A stretch of DNA of 64,000 nucleotides from Pyxicephalus adspersus (GCF_032062135.1 NC_092859.1:132403126-132467125), one strand, 5' to 3'; positions 1 to 41,048 are shown, numbered from the stretch's first letter. Numbers and translations are program-made. Notes: generated by a model not told the origin, from the sequence alone.

Positions 1-96
1 TTAGGATATAAAGGGGCGGTGCTGCACCCTTTTTTTAAAAAAACAGAGTTTTTACCTTGCATAAAAGGGTTGTCTACCCTTTTATATAAAGTAAAC
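1..96. repeat. Repeat shared with 45218-45338
   Basis: Both sites share ggggcggtgctgcacc, a T/A run, then tttttacctt.cataaaaggg ttgtctaccctttta. Two copies in one window indicate a dispersed repeat. The family is not recognised. Confidence 0.6.
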
Positions 97-301
97 ATTC
101 TGAGTTTAAGTACACTTTAACTATTAGGAGACAACTAGGCAGGGCTGACACTACTAAGTCCACAACAATGACATGTATTGCCAGCCTATACCAGGACTTA
201 GAGCCTGAATGCATTACTAGCAGTGTATTTTGTACTTGCAGGGTCTTTTAAATAGACAGAACATGGCAAAATATGCAAATATAGCAGAGATGAACTGCAT
301 T

Positions 302-446
302 CGGGGCAGGGTCCTCTCCTCTTTCTTTGTCACTGTGTATCTGTCTGTCATTTGCAACCCCTATTTAATGTACCGCGTTGCTTAATATGTTGGTGTTATA
401 TAAATCCTGTTTAATAATAATATTTTTAATAATGATAATAATATTA
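302..446 (+). repeat. L2/CORE-SINE-like 3' tail
   Basis: Begins cggggcagggtcctctcc and runs through gtctgtcatttgcaacccct to tatataaatcctgttt and (taa)n. It resembles the 3' end of L2-type LINEs and their SINEs. It is nearly identical to 60321-60485. Confidence 0.6.
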
Positions 447-2055
447 TGTGTTTATTTTGCTCTGACATACACTTTGATGCTTATATTTAAGTACTATCTT
501 TGCTACCTTTTTTACCTTAAACTATTTACACACCTTGAAACCGACACACACATGCAAGCACAATAGTGTGTACATATATAACTATGAGGTAAGGAACTTG
601 AATCTGTCAATGTTTTAGAAATACCAAAGCATCGGCACTGTATATACACATGATAGGAATGAGCAGTACCAGGTACCACAGACATTGCTGTGTATTTTTA
701 TGTATGCTACTTTCACTATTTGAGGAGCAAGCTTAGCAAAATTCAGGTGTCATCTTTATTTTCTGCAGTTTTCATTTGATCCATCTGTTGTACAGGAGGC
801 AGAGCAGGCTAAAGCAGATGTGTTTACATAGACCTGGGTTTTATGTGTTAAATTTCACAAGGACAGCCACATCCATATTGTGTGCATGTTGAGTTCACTT
901 GTGAAATCTGAAGATGGCATGACAGTTGTCGAGCTCATTTTTCCTGGAATATGCAGAGAACATTTGCAAATGAAGAATATTGTCTAGCTGCTACAGCTCA
1001 GCCTATACTTTGATCTTTGGTCACCTTGGTAAAAAATAAAATAATTGCTGAGAGTGATCCATGGTATTATATGTGTTGTGTATTTTCAATGTTTTTAATG
1101 TATTGTTGTTCTTATGGGACGTGTATATGATAAGAGACTGCTCAATTACATAAAAAGAAATCACTGTACAGCATAAACTTTAAAATGTAACTTTCTACCC
1201 ATGTGGCTGAGTCCCAAACTGCTTTTTTTATAAGTATGTTGAGTGTTAGAAGACAGTACAATATAAACCGATACTTTCCCACTTTGCTTAGCAAACCGGT
1301 TCTTGTGTGGGAGGATAAGAGCTGCAATTGTCCAAGCATTAAACCTACAGATGAGGCTTCAATGCTCGATTTATGGAAATAGAGATTAATGGAGATTAAT
1401 CTTCCCCTAGGCAAAAAAAAAACAGTCCCCTTCCCCACTTCAAGGGTAAATGTTTGTTTTCCCGAGTTCAGCTTTTGGTAGGAGTCATTAGTGACAAGTT
1501 GAAGAAGGATGCAACTTTGTTCCGTGCTTACTGAGGTTTTGTATTGCCAAATCCCATCAGTTACTATTGTAATTACAGTTTGAATAAGTGGTAATTACTG
1601 GGTTTTGATCTTTTGTCAGCCTTAATTGCTATGTACTAAATAAAACCTAAGGGTATAAGTCCACACCCAGGAATTTTACAACAGACATATAATACAGTTA
1701 AACCTAGCTAACATGTACCCTATCTGGTATCTGGTAAATGTTTCTGACTGGCTCCCATTGGCTTAAAAAAATAATTGCCAAATTAGAGGCCAACCCATTA
1801 ATCTGCCTAAACTGCACAGCTTTGCCAAACTAGTTGGCAGCAAGTGTGTTCGTTTGACTTGTGCCTTCCAGACCAAGACCATATCTATACAATAACCAAA
1901 ACCTTGCCCAGACTAAGCATTGTTACCTACACAAATATTGTCTACCTTACAGGTACTTGCTATGCAGGATTGCACAGGACCTTCTGTGACCAATACCTGA
2001 AAAAAAGATTTGAGTGCCTGAAAATACCCTATTAGTACCAAAAGTGGGAATATCG

Positions 2056-2306
2056 CCCTTAAAGCAGAACTAAACCTGCAATACTCACCTGTCCCCTCTC
2101 AGCGCACTGCTATCTTCTACTTTCTTCTCTTCCTGTAGACAATCTTCGGCCACTTGGATTTGCCAGGCCGTAATGGCTTAACTCCCATGCATACGCATTG
2201 GAGTTAATTTTTTCCCGGCAAGTGCAGAGAAAGCTGGGATTGCCAGGTATCTCGGCATCCAAAGCTGATGGTATGCAAGCACAGATGAACTTAAGTTCCA
2301 CTTTAT
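2056..2306. repeat. Short dispersed repeat with inverted ends
   Basis: Starts aaagcagaactaaacctgc, then actcacctgtccc, and ends gaacttaagttccactttat. Related sequences lie at 6312-6650 and, reversed, at 26631-26850. This looks like a non-autonomous DNA element; the family is not named. Confidence 0.5.
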
Positions 2307-2809
2307 TAATAAAATATTAGGAGGTAAAAGGGTATTTTTTGTTATATTACCTGCCTTTCAGCAGGCAAAGCAGGCAAATATTAAATTCCTTCAAGGGCAA
2401 ACTAATTTCTTTAAGCCAAATTGAATGTACTTGAAAGGCATCAGTGTTCTTCTCAGCCCCCCGCACCACCCGGCACTTTTCAGTAACCACCTGGCTGTTT
2501 TTGGGTGGTTGCTGAAGAATTGAGTGAGAATACAGGGGCTGCCACCCACCTACAATTTCTTCCCAACTTTTCTGGGTTGAACAGTGGACATTATTTAAGA
2601 ATAGGGTATTATTAGGGTAGAGATATGGTAGTTTAATGTACTTCAAAGATTTAGGCAAGTGTACTGAGAATCACCATACAAAGTGTTAATTCTGTATACA
2701 TTTCTTGTAAAATTATGTGCCTTATTGTTTAGAAGTGAAGAGCTGTTTTATTTAGAAGTGAAGAGCTAGTTTTTAAATTGGTTTTACATATGCCAGATCC
2801 CTTAATGCA

Positions 2810-5330
2810 AATCGAAAAATGTTTTCAACAGGGTCAATAACCTTGGAACTTTAAATGCATTTATTCATTTACAATCCAACATATTTTTTCTTGTTAATAC
2901 AAATATTTATTAAACAGATAAAAATATAAAAACATATATATTCTCCTATGATCAATCTGAGGTTGTTACAGATAAGCTTATAACAGTTCAACGCGTTTCT
3001 CGAAACATAGTCCGCTTCCTCAGGAACATATTAGCCTTAAAATGACGAAATATATAATTTATAATATCTAATGTGCCATAACATATATCCAGCCATTTTT
3101 AATATTCTCGAGTATCTAGTGTGACATCATTTATAAAAGAACAGGGTAGGCAATAACTATCATGACCTTCCTAAGAAACAGTTAAAGCTTAGATCTTATT
3201 TAGTATAGATAGTTTTTTAAAACAATAAGGTTAACAAACATATATATGAACATATTTATACAATTAGAAGCGGTAGAATCCTAACATCTCTAAGTTATCA
3301 TATAGGGGTTCATCATAATTTCGATGAAGACTCGATTCAAGCTAGATTTCTAGTGCTTGAATATTTGCCTTCAAACCCAAGGGGGGTGATATTGATTGAA
3401 TCCTTTTGCAAAAAGACGTCCAATGGATATTTGAGCTTAAAACCATGGACCCCCCTGGGTTTAATGAGGTATTAAGCTACAAAACCTTTCATTAAGAACA
3501 TTTACAAATGGTGGGTGTTGATTCCTGTATCTATATGCTGTTTTTGTCTTTGTACTTTTTTAGTAAAATTTACAATATACTAAATATTGTGAATTATTAA
3601 ATATTGTATAAGCTGTAAACCAATCACTATTGTAAGTCATCCTGATATGAATTGTAATAATATTTAATAACGCTGTACTATACGCTGTACTAACGCTGTA
3701 TGTCTCAAATAAGAGAAAAATGTTTGTATGTAAATGTATGATAGGTTCAATATAATAGGTTAATATGGAGGTCATAACTAGGCACCTACAGGTTTCCTGA
3801 AATAGCCTAAACAACAATCAAGTTCCTCGGTTGGATAATAAAATTGGAATATAATCTGTATATTAAAGTAAAGAAATTTTATCCATCATAACCAAAGGGG
3901 GAGCTGCTGTTAGGACTAGTGATATTGGTGCAGGCACCTTCTTAATTGAGGGTGCCTGCCCATTGCAACAATGACCAGCCGATGATCCCTTTATAGGGAA
4001 AGGCTGTCCGTGTCTTGTAGCCATAGACACAGATTGTTCCCTGTTCGCACTGACGTCTCTGCAGAACCACGTGGGGGCTTGTTTACCCACGTGACTGCTG
4101 GCCGCTAGAGAGTATAAGTCGCAACAGAGCAATTACAAAATCATTCTCCTGTTGACGATCTCTACTTGTTTCAGACAGAAATTTCTTTACACCTGATATA
4201 CCCAATTCATCTGGGATACTCAAATAAAGAGTTTTCACATCTATGGTTACAAGTATTGCGCCTTCCAATAAGTTCATATCCTCAATCGTTTTTAATACAT
4301 CCAAAGTGTCCTTCAGATAAGAGGGCAGAGGTGCTGATTGTACCAACGATAATACATGGGCGGAATACACAAGAAAGTAAGTTCCTATCATCACTAGGTA
4401 GCACATTTGATTGGAGGAAACCGTTTTGAACTGTAGCTTCTATTTTGAGTCCATCTGTGTTGTGCATGATTTTGGCAGTGTAGTTGGCGGTTGGCAACCA
4501 ATGAGAACCTTATTGGTCTAAAGAACTATCTATACTAAATAAGATCTAAGCTTTACCTGTTTCTTAGGAAGTTCATGATAGTTATTGCCTACCCTGTTCT
4601 TTTATAAATGATGTAACACTGGAAAATTTAAAATGACTGGATATATGAAATTATTTCAATTTTTATTTTAAGAGCATATGAACGTTAAATTGGAACTGGA
4701 TAGAGCCCAGGTGAGAAACTTGTTGGCTTTTGAAAATGGTTGTAATGAGGTTGTCAATTGTAACAGTATATCACAGTGGCAAATCAAATATAAATAATTT
4801 CATAATGTGCAGTTAATGCACTGTGTAACTGCTTTCCTATTTGGTTTGGTCTTTACACTTTTGAAGGTCAACACTATAGACAATTAATGCTAAAGAACTT
4901 ATTGTAATTATTAAAGCCCTTTCATCTTAGACTGTGGTCTCCACTAGCTTGTCTATATACAATCAATAAGGAATTGATCCACTGATCCATCTGTCTAATC
5001 GGGAAACTAATTGTGGAAACAGAAGTGAGTAACTTGTATATGTAAATACTGAGAATATGTTATGGCATATTAGATATTATAAGTTTTATCTTTTGTAATT
5101 TTTAGGCTTATATGTTCCTGAGGAAGTGGACTATGTTCCATGAAATGCATTGAACTGTTATAAGCCTATCTGTAACAACCACAGATTGATCATTGGAGCA
5201 TTTATATGTTTTTATATTTTTATCTGTTTATTAAATAGTTGTATTAACAAGAAAAATACGTTGGATTGTAAATAAATACATGCCTTTAAAGTCCCTAGGT
5301 TATTGACCCTGTTGAAAAAAATGTCTTTAA
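2810..5330 (-). mobile_element. Penelope-like retroelement, decayed, with long inverted arms
   Basis: About 2810-3235 is an inverted copy of 4525-5330; the right arm carries an extra insert of about 400 bp (4650-5055). Between them, - strand frames at 4083-4345 encode a reverse-transcriptase fragment. The arm ends contain cctgaggaagcggactatgt followed by gaaacgcgttg, a pattern typical of Penelope-like terminal repeats. The coding part is broken by frameshifts. Confidence 0.65.
4083..4345 (-). pseudogene. Penelope-like reverse transcriptase fragment
   Basis: The frame reads LPSYLKDTLDVLKTIEDMNL, then LVTIDVKTLYLSIPDELGI and GVKKFL. This fits the Penelope/Neptune RT pattern SYL.DT...L and T.DV.SLY..IP...G. 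An upstream stretch in another frame (about 4290-4400, FRPCIIVGT) resembles the RP.VSG motif, so a frameshift separates them. It is truncated on both sides and not functional. Confidence 0.65.
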
Positions 5331-6311
5331 CAATATAATGTGCCTTCTCTTTTTGTTTTTTCCTGATTGCCTTAGAGAAGATTACAGAGAATTGTACTAT
5401 AACATCACACACATTACATTCGGCTTAGATCCAATTTACTACTAATTTAATTAAAAAAAAAAGTAATCAAACTTCAGAGGAAAAGATGGGATGGCTTTAG
5501 GTTTTGAGCCTATATGATGTATAATCAATATGATATATTATATATGATGTATAAGGACAGGTCTCATTACACTTATCTGCCTGACTGTGTGCTCACTGAA
5601 TCAACTAAAGGACTCATTCTCCAAATAATTTTGTTAAGGGATATTGTTTGCTTCAATTACATCACTAATTTCAAGTAGACTGAGGAGCTAAAGTATATTA
5701 ACATCAGTCCAGCACACAAAAAAAAGCCTCAGCTGAAATGAAACATGGATCCCTTAACAAATCCAACACATAAATGTGCAAATTAATGTTTTTTTCACAA
5801 AATACAAATTGTTTTCCTAGTGGTTTCTTAGTGCTTTGGAATTCTGTTTGCATGTAAAGATTACCTTTCAGACTTGGTTTGCCAGAAAAAAAGAGCAGCA
5901 CATATACCAGGAGCATACCAGGAACCTACCCCAATAGTGAAGGGGGACATAGATGGGGGGGCTTGTAACACCAATAATTGTCTATATTAGTCTTATTATT
6001 GAGCCTTCTCCTGGTATTTTCAGGTATGGGTGAGTATGTGATCTATTTTCAGGGGTGCAAGGTTTAGGCCTTATCAATCAACGCAGGCCACTGTGAAGTG
6101 GGAAAAAAAAAACTAACCCTAGATGGGTGAAAGGTAAGTATGAATACGGATTAGAGGTTGACATATAAGAAGAAGCTGTCAGTTTGCACTGAAAGCTCAA
6201 ATTTACAAATTCTCTTTTAGTTGTGCAGTGAGAGGGACATGAGCTTCACGCTTTTATTAGGGGACCCTGGAAAAAAAAAAAGGTAGAAAATCTACGGATA
6301 AGCAGCACCAA

Positions 6312-6650
6312 GAGGAACTGAACCCAGGGGATACTCACTTGTCCCCATTCCGCTATAGGTGCTGCTATCATTCTCCTATTCTTCTGCATTCCAATCTTTA
6401 GCCATCTTGATTGGCTCGGATGACATAACTCCCAGCAAAGCGTGCAGGACTTCAGTCAGTCCCGGTACCTGCAGGGGAAGCCGGGATGTACCTGGTATCC
6501 TAGCAACCAACACTGAGCTGCACATGTGCAATTTAAATGGATGGACTGCGATCAGGCAGGTAAGAATACTTATTGCAAAAGGGACATTGCTTATACCTTT
6601 TTGCAATAAAGCCCTGCCTGATGCCAAGTTTTTAAAGTGAAACTTTGAAA
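6312..6650. repeat. Short dispersed repeat, second copy
   Basis: Contains gaactgaacccaggggatac, tcacttgtccccattccgc and a central section similar in layout to 2056-2306, ending aaagtgaaactttgaa. It lies about 110 bp upstream of PDE8A visible exon 1. Confidence 0.45.
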
Positions 6651-6763
6651 TTATGGTATTGAACCTACTAACATTGTCCCATTTGTTTTTGTATAATTGG
6701 CCATAATATATAGAAGGCACCTAAAATTGATCAATGCTACAGTGTCTGTCTTCTGTCTTGCAG

Positions 6764-34961
<28,198 letters not shown>

Positions 34962-36376
34962 CTGGCACCCTTCAGTCAATAAAGCCTATCCTTACAGGGG
35001 ATCCAGTTCTTTGTTGGTAACCTCATCTATACCAGAGCGTGCTGGTATATTCCAGTTTCATGGATCGTCAGGTCAAAGGTTACCTCCAGTACCTTGCAGT
35101 AAACTTAAGAAAACACAACAAAATCAATGAATAAGCCTTTTTTTATTTTTGTTAACTTATATCACAAGTTAAATTACACTGGATTGCTGCAATATCAGTG
35201 CTGACGGGTTGTACTCAAAAAATGGAAAAAATAAAAAAACATTTGCCTATTTTCTTCATACTTGGACAGAAACTTCGAAGATATCTTGGATGGAAATTTC
35301 CTCCGAGAGATGATGCAAAGAAATAAAAAACCTCAGACTTTCAAGTGAAGGAAAATCATTGTTCGTGTCTCACGGCTTTGAAGAGAACACTCTGCTTTTT
35401 TTTAAAGCACTTATAGTTGTTAACAATCAACACATTAAAATGCACTCTTTCTGAAGGAGTTTTTGATCTCTGAAAAATAGATCCACTCTATTTTTTAATA
35501 TCACAGAAAAAGGGGCAATCATTCACCTCTGCACACTACTGATAGGGAGCTTTCTCAAGGCTGTTTAGTAGCAAATTGTATAAAGAAATAAAAAAAACTA
35601 CACATAAGAGTTTTTGAACTTGATCAATAGCATCTATGATTAAAATATGTTTTATTTATTTTATTAGATGTTCAATATTTTCTATGGATTTATAAAAAAA
35701 AATAATAACAAAAAACAAAAAGCCAAAGCCAACTTTAGATGCATTACAGATTCACACAATTCATAGTCATTATTATACCTTTAATTGATGTACAGACCTT
35801 TTATTTTCATATTGCAAATACAGAAATATTATTCAAATGACACATTTGTATTGCACTGTAAGAACTCAATGTGGATGTTTAAACTATTGTTTTGGGGGTT
35901 TGATTTACTTTGATTTCAGTTTTATCATGGATACTGGATGGTGTCATAAAGGATCCTTTAGCTTTGAATCCAGTGCCACAGGAGGGACATGCTGTACGGT
36001 TCATTTGGTGATGGCCCTGATTTCTCATCAGTTAATTTCACCCCATGATGCCAGTGGGCGCCTGGAGTTGCTATGCAATATGTTGGAAGGTCCACTGGCT
36101 CCTGCAAGGGGAGGACGGCATCGCCCATTTCTCTCCACAAATTTTGCAGTTTGGTTCCCTATCAGAAGTCTGCCTTATTTTCTACAATGTTTCTACAATG
36201 CATTCCACAGCAGAAATGGACAGGGAGGAATATATTTAAAGCATTTTGTAGCTTCTCTATTTTCTTTTGCAAGGGTATTCCTTAACTCCAGTTTCAAAAG
36301 GTATGTACCTTCACAGAATAAATAAGACATTCACAATAAGCACCAGTAACAATAAAATGTATATTTTAAGAATTGT
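34962..36376 (+). other. PDE8A: Probable PDE8A 3'UTR
   Basis: AT-rich, free of the recognised repeats, directly after the stop. Candidate AATAAA poly(A) signals lie at 36317-36322 and 36351-36356; weaker A-rich candidates occur near 35227 and 35586. The end is a guess. Open frames here are not conserved-looking. Confidence 0.45.
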
Positions 36377-36697
36377 CAACTGTTGATCTTTTTTTTTACT
36401 TGTGTCTTTTCTTTATTTTTGTAAGCTGCCAACACTGGCATAGGACAGGAGGGCCCAAACTGCAACATGCCTTACACATATACAGTCAATCAATGTGCTG
36501 TTTCTGTGTGCAGCATGGTATTTACCAAATATTATTCCAAGTTGTGTTTGGAAGACCCATACAGAAACAAAAAATGGCCCTAATTCATGTGAGTAGAGGA
36601 GGCATTTGCAGAGTGTGGCACGATGGTATCTTTAAGTTACCTCTGCAATACAAAAGTCTCGGTCCGAAACTAGACTGGGCAAAGAAACCCCCTGGAA

Positions 36698-37298
36698 CAG
36701 GGGTGTCAAACTCTGGCCTGGCATGTCCTTTTTTTTTTTTTTCTGGCCCGCCACTACTGCAATCCGTAAGCTGCTGTTCTATAGACGCAAGTACAGTGCT
36801 GCTACAATTCCGGGCATCACTCGCGTCTCTAGACCAGCGACCTCTCTGCCTTATAGACGCAAGTGATGCTGGGAATTGTAGTAGCGGCATCACTCGTGTC
36901 TATTGAACAGCAGCCTATGCGTGGACCCTGCAGAGTTTATACTGACAGGTAAACTCATTAATCAGGAATTACCAGGATTATTATTATTAGGAATTATCAT
37001 AGAGCTATTGCTATATTAATTGTTTTACCATGCCAGAGAATGCAATGTGAAAACAAATGAATGCAGCAATTCATTTGGTTTCACATCCAATAAGAAGAAA
37101 CAAGAACACATGAGAAGAGCATGCAGATTGACCTAATAATTTAGATCAATCCACTGCATATTACTGCATGCTCTTCTCATGTGTTCGTGTTTCTTCTTAT
37201 TGAGATTAATTGTTTTTTCAATAAATTTCAACGGTGGCCTGCAACTTGGTTTAAATTTTTGATTTTGGCCCTCTGTGTATTTGGGTTTGACACCCCTG
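36698..37298. mobile_element. hAT-like non-autonomous element
   Basis: Ends caggggtgtcaaactctgg and gggtttgacacccctg are inverted. Flanks ccctggaa and tcctagaa agree at 6 of 8 bases, fitting an aged 8-bp hAT duplication. It contains a 39-bp internal stem (37088-37126 with 37164-37202). Confidence 0.75.
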
Positions 37299-37629
37299 TC
37301 CTAGAAGCTTCAAAATAGAGAAGAGCTGTGTGAATCCATTCTCCTAAGGAACAAATTGTATCTTTTAATTAGGAACTCAAATACAGAGCTCTGTGCTTAA
37401 CCAAAAAAATCAGAGGTAACCCAGCTTGAATTGCCTGGCTTCCTTAACTCTAAAACAATTTGATAATTCAGTAAAAAAAAAAATTACACTATTAGGTAAT
37501 ACAAAAAGTGCAGCTTCTCTAACCTTTTTTTGCCTTCAGTATAGTCCTGTGTAGATAGTGGCTACAATACAAGTTGCTTCAAAGTTTTGGTTGGTCATAC
37601 AAACATTTGGTAGAAGGCATTCTCACAGT

Positions 37630-37830
37630 TGGCCTGATTTTTTAAAGCTCTCCAGGGCTGGAGAGGATACACTTTTATCAGTGAAGCTGGGTGATCCAAC
37701 AAACCTGGAATGGATCTGGTTCAGGATTGAAAACATTTGCTAGCAAATAGCAAATGACTTTGAAGAAATCTATTCCAGGTTTGCTGAAAGTGTATCCTCT
37801 CCAGTCTTGGAGATTTAATATATCAGGCCC
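37630..37830. mobile_element. Hairpin MITE, copy h
   Basis: Orientation A; flanked by AGT on each side. Confidence 0.85.
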
Positions 37831-38734
37831 AGTGCAACATTTGCTTTTGTCCTGCCCTGCTTCTATTCATATTACTTTCTGCTTTTTACACATGGAATTG
37901 AGTATTTTTTGTGTTACCTGACAAGTGTCTTCATCAGCTTTGAAGAAAATTTAGCTCCTTTGGTAACCTTGGCACAAATAATTCCCTGTCATTGTAAAGC
38001 TATGACATTCTGGCTTATATATGATGAGGGAGGTAAGGAATAGAGGTCTACAGGGCAATGCTTACAGAGGGGACTGAACATCGGTATTGTCAGGAGAGAA
38101 AACTGAAGAGGAGTTAGAATACTTCTGTCCTAAGTGTCCAGAAATACATGAGAGAAATCTAGTAAAATCATAAATGCTTAATAAGCTGCTATTGCTGAAC
38201 TCTTTGTAAAGAACGCTGAGTGCCTGGATGTAAAGCTGATCCTTATATATCTAGCGTTTTTAGGTATATACTGTATAGTGTTGGGACTATTTCTATTTTC
38301 CTTTACATACTAACCCTGCCCACATATACAGCATGTATGGAATGCACAGCATGCACAAAAGGCTATATAAAGAAACAAACTTACCAAAGCAAGTTGTTCT
38401 TTCGGTCTTTTCTATAAACAGTGCATAAAAATATACTGACATATCCTAATGCCTGCACATTTCTTGGAATCTCACCTTAACACTAGTTTCTATGGTAACA
38501 TATGTCATTGACGACACGTATGGTGCATCTGTATGAATAAAGAATAGCATTTCATATAAATGAAATACAGAAATAGCAGGTTTAGGACTTACAGTGGGAA
38601 AATAATTTCAAGTACAATGCTTTGTTTATTTAAATGCAATAATGAGAAAAAGAAAATATTCCTTCTTTATTTACAGGATTTACATATCAGGACATGAAAG
38701 AATAGGAAATCATTTGGTCCTGGTTCCAAAATTA

Positions 38735-39750
38735 TTTGAATCTGACCTCAGTTGAAAACAACACACAACAGATTCCACCGTGTCGTCATGTATTTAACAA
38801 AGATAAAGCTAAAAGGGAGAAGCTAGGTGTGAAAAACTAAGTACACCCCATGAGTAGTTTGAAACCGTTTGCAGGAATAACTGGAGGTAATTGTTTCCCA
38901 TATGACTTTAATTGGTCTCCCACATTTGGCCTGATTTAATGAAGTTCTCCAAGGCTAGAGAGGATACATACTTATCAGAAAACCTGGGTGATTCAAGAAA
39001 ACCTGGAATGGATTTCCTAAAAGCCATTTGCTATTTGTTAGCAAATGTTTTCAATCCTGGACCAGATGCATTCCAGGTTTGCTGGATCACCCAACTTCAC
39101 TGATGAAATCTATACTCTCCAGCCTTGGAAAGCTTTATTAAATCAGGCCCATTGCTGTGGGTAAATTTTTGCCCAAATAAAACAGTTCTTCAATTAATTA
39201 AGGTTTGTAAGAATTAATTAATTCAGATCTCTCAGAAGGTCCTGCCATGGCATTTAGATTATGTTTAGGTCTGGACTTTGACTGGACCATTGCAACCAAC
39301 AGATGGCTTTACATTTGACTGTAGAATACTTAAATATACAAAGGCTAGGATGTCCACTTCTTAGAAGATTGATAAATGTCCTAAATCATTTTCACGTATG
39401 AATAATCTTTCTCACTGCAGAATGATCCTATATACAAAGAAATGGCCTTATAAACCATTCCAGATTGATGGGAATCAACAATCGCATCTCTAAAACCATT
39501 GCTGATATCTTTCCTCCTAGGCATAGTACTAACACACACCGGAGTACTCCAGACCAGCAAACTGTTTTATTTTTTTACACACAGCTTCTGTACTTTGACT
39601 TAGTCTTTAATAAATAAATGGCACAGTGTATATGTTGTTCATCTGAGGTTTACCAGTTTTTAAGACCTGCAAAAGACCAGATGATGTTTCCTATTATGTA
39701 TTGATACTCATGACGATGTGCTTTTTTTCCCATTACTGTTTAAAAATATA
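38735..39750 (+). mobile_element. DNA-transposon-like repeat, interrupted
   Basis: Includes ggtctggactttgactggac (near 39270) and cagaccagcaaactg (near 39550), segments recognisable from a repeat common in fish and frogs. The order is kept, but a hairpin MITE splits it at 38927-39150. The boundaries are approximate. Confidence 0.45.
38927..39150. mobile_element. Hairpin MITE, copy i (nested)
   Basis: Full-length, orientation B, inserted inside the repeat 38735-39750. Confidence 0.85.
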
Positions 39751-39920
39751 ATTTGTGATGAAATTTGTCTTTTCTGTGTGTTTCCAATTTGGCATTATAG
39801 GTGTGTTTATTCAAAAGTATAATGAAGCATAAAATTGGAAATTAGAACCAGAAACAAACTGAACTTTTTAGCCTAAAGAACTATTATGTATTTACAAGTA
39901 TCGTGTTTAGTTAAACCTTA

Positions 39921-40234
39921 GGCTATGGACACACGTCAGATGATTCTCATCTGATAATTGCCTTACGGCTGATATCAGACGAGAATCTGACGTGTGTACA
40001 ACGTTCTTCATTCGTCGCTCATGTATTTGTCCTGGTGGATCCACAAACGATGAATGGCGAACAATCGTAATGAAAGTGAAGCAGAGAATGTAGCAAGATG
40101 ATGCTCTGTCATGCTGTATGGTGGTACGGTGCTGTATGTACAGTGCTTGTTCATGCATCGTGCAGTCTTTTGTCGTTGGAAAGGATTGTGAAAGATCCTT
40201 TCAAACGACAAATATGGAACGTTTGTACACAGCC
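39921..40234. mobile_element. Harbinger-like MITE, copy 3
   Basis: ggctatggacacacgtcaga to gtttgtacacagcc, flanked by TTA at 39918-39920 and 40235-40237. Confidence 0.8.
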
Positions 40235-40295
40235 TTAGTGTCCTTTGTGTATTTTATTATTATTATCCAGAACAAACCATTTTCACACTGTATTT

Positions 40296-40377
40296 ATCCC
40301 TATTTAATGTACAGCGCTGTGTTACATGTTGGTGCTATATAAATCTCGTTTATTATTAATAATATTAATAATAATAT
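40296..40377 (+). repeat. L2-like tail
   Basis: ccctatttaatgtacagcgc to tgctatataaatctcgttta and (taa)n. Confidence 0.6.
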
Positions 40378-40609
40378 ACTGTATGCAGGGCGGTCTTGTG
40401 GTGAAGACCTGTCACTTCTCTCTCCCCTTTGCAGGGTGACTGGTCTTGCATACTCCTTTCTGCATCTTCTGGCTGCCTTGGTTTTCTGCTGGCAGGGGAT
40501 CTGATAAGATAAGCCATACCTCCCGTCCGCGATCACTCATGTATGTATAAAATACTGTGCTGTCAAATCCATTTCTTGTAGCCCCTAGTAACTAGCTATG
40601 ATTAATATT

Positions 40610-41048
40610 TTTATTTCATTTGTGTGCTGCAAAACATGGTTACAGTAAGCAATAAAAAATACTCTAAGACCCAAAATTTAGTCTTTGTAAATCTTGTCCC
40701 CTCCATGCAGTACAGCAGGTGCAGTGCTGGTATAAAACCTGTTGTGAAGCAGAATGAATCTGATATCACTGATAAAGCATGTGGGTCCAGGATTATATCT
40801 GAATTTTAACATAAACTACAAATTATGTTTCACCATAAACAGAACAGATTAGAAATGGTAAAAAATAAAAAAAAAAATCTAACATTTCAAGTCATTTGTT
40901 TTTACAACAGTCCATTTGATCAATGGGCTTAGTATTAGATCTACATAGAGAAAGAGATAGAAAGGTCTTCACTTACTTTATAGCCTCATAGTATATATAC
41001 ATATTTCTGTGAGATAAATATATTCATAATAAATACTATTACCTCTGC
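40610..41048 (-). other. FSD2: Possible FSD2 3'UTR
   Basis: Non-repetitive AT-rich sequence downstream of the FSD2 stop. A - strand AATAAA lies at 40610-40615 and is a candidate poly(A) signal. There is no further support. Confidence 0.3.

Larger units (their letters stand above)
1..6763. other. PDE8A intron (upstream part)
   Basis: No PDE8A exon recognised. It contains a low-complexity repeat shared with 45218-45338, an L2-like tail, a Penelope-like element and two members of a short repeat with inverted ends. The stretches 450-2050 and 5450-6290 show nothing identifiable. Confidence 0.6.
36377..40609. other. Intergenic region between convergent PDE8A and FSD2
   Basis: Almost entirely repeats: a hAT element, two hairpin MITEs, a larger DNA-transposon-like repeat, a Harbinger MITE and an L2-like tail. 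37840-38730 shows nothing identifiable. Confidence 0.7.

Noticed and set aside
35837..36325. 162-codon open frame after PDE8A
   Set aside because: In the probable 3'UTR, no recognisable domain, no splice or start context.
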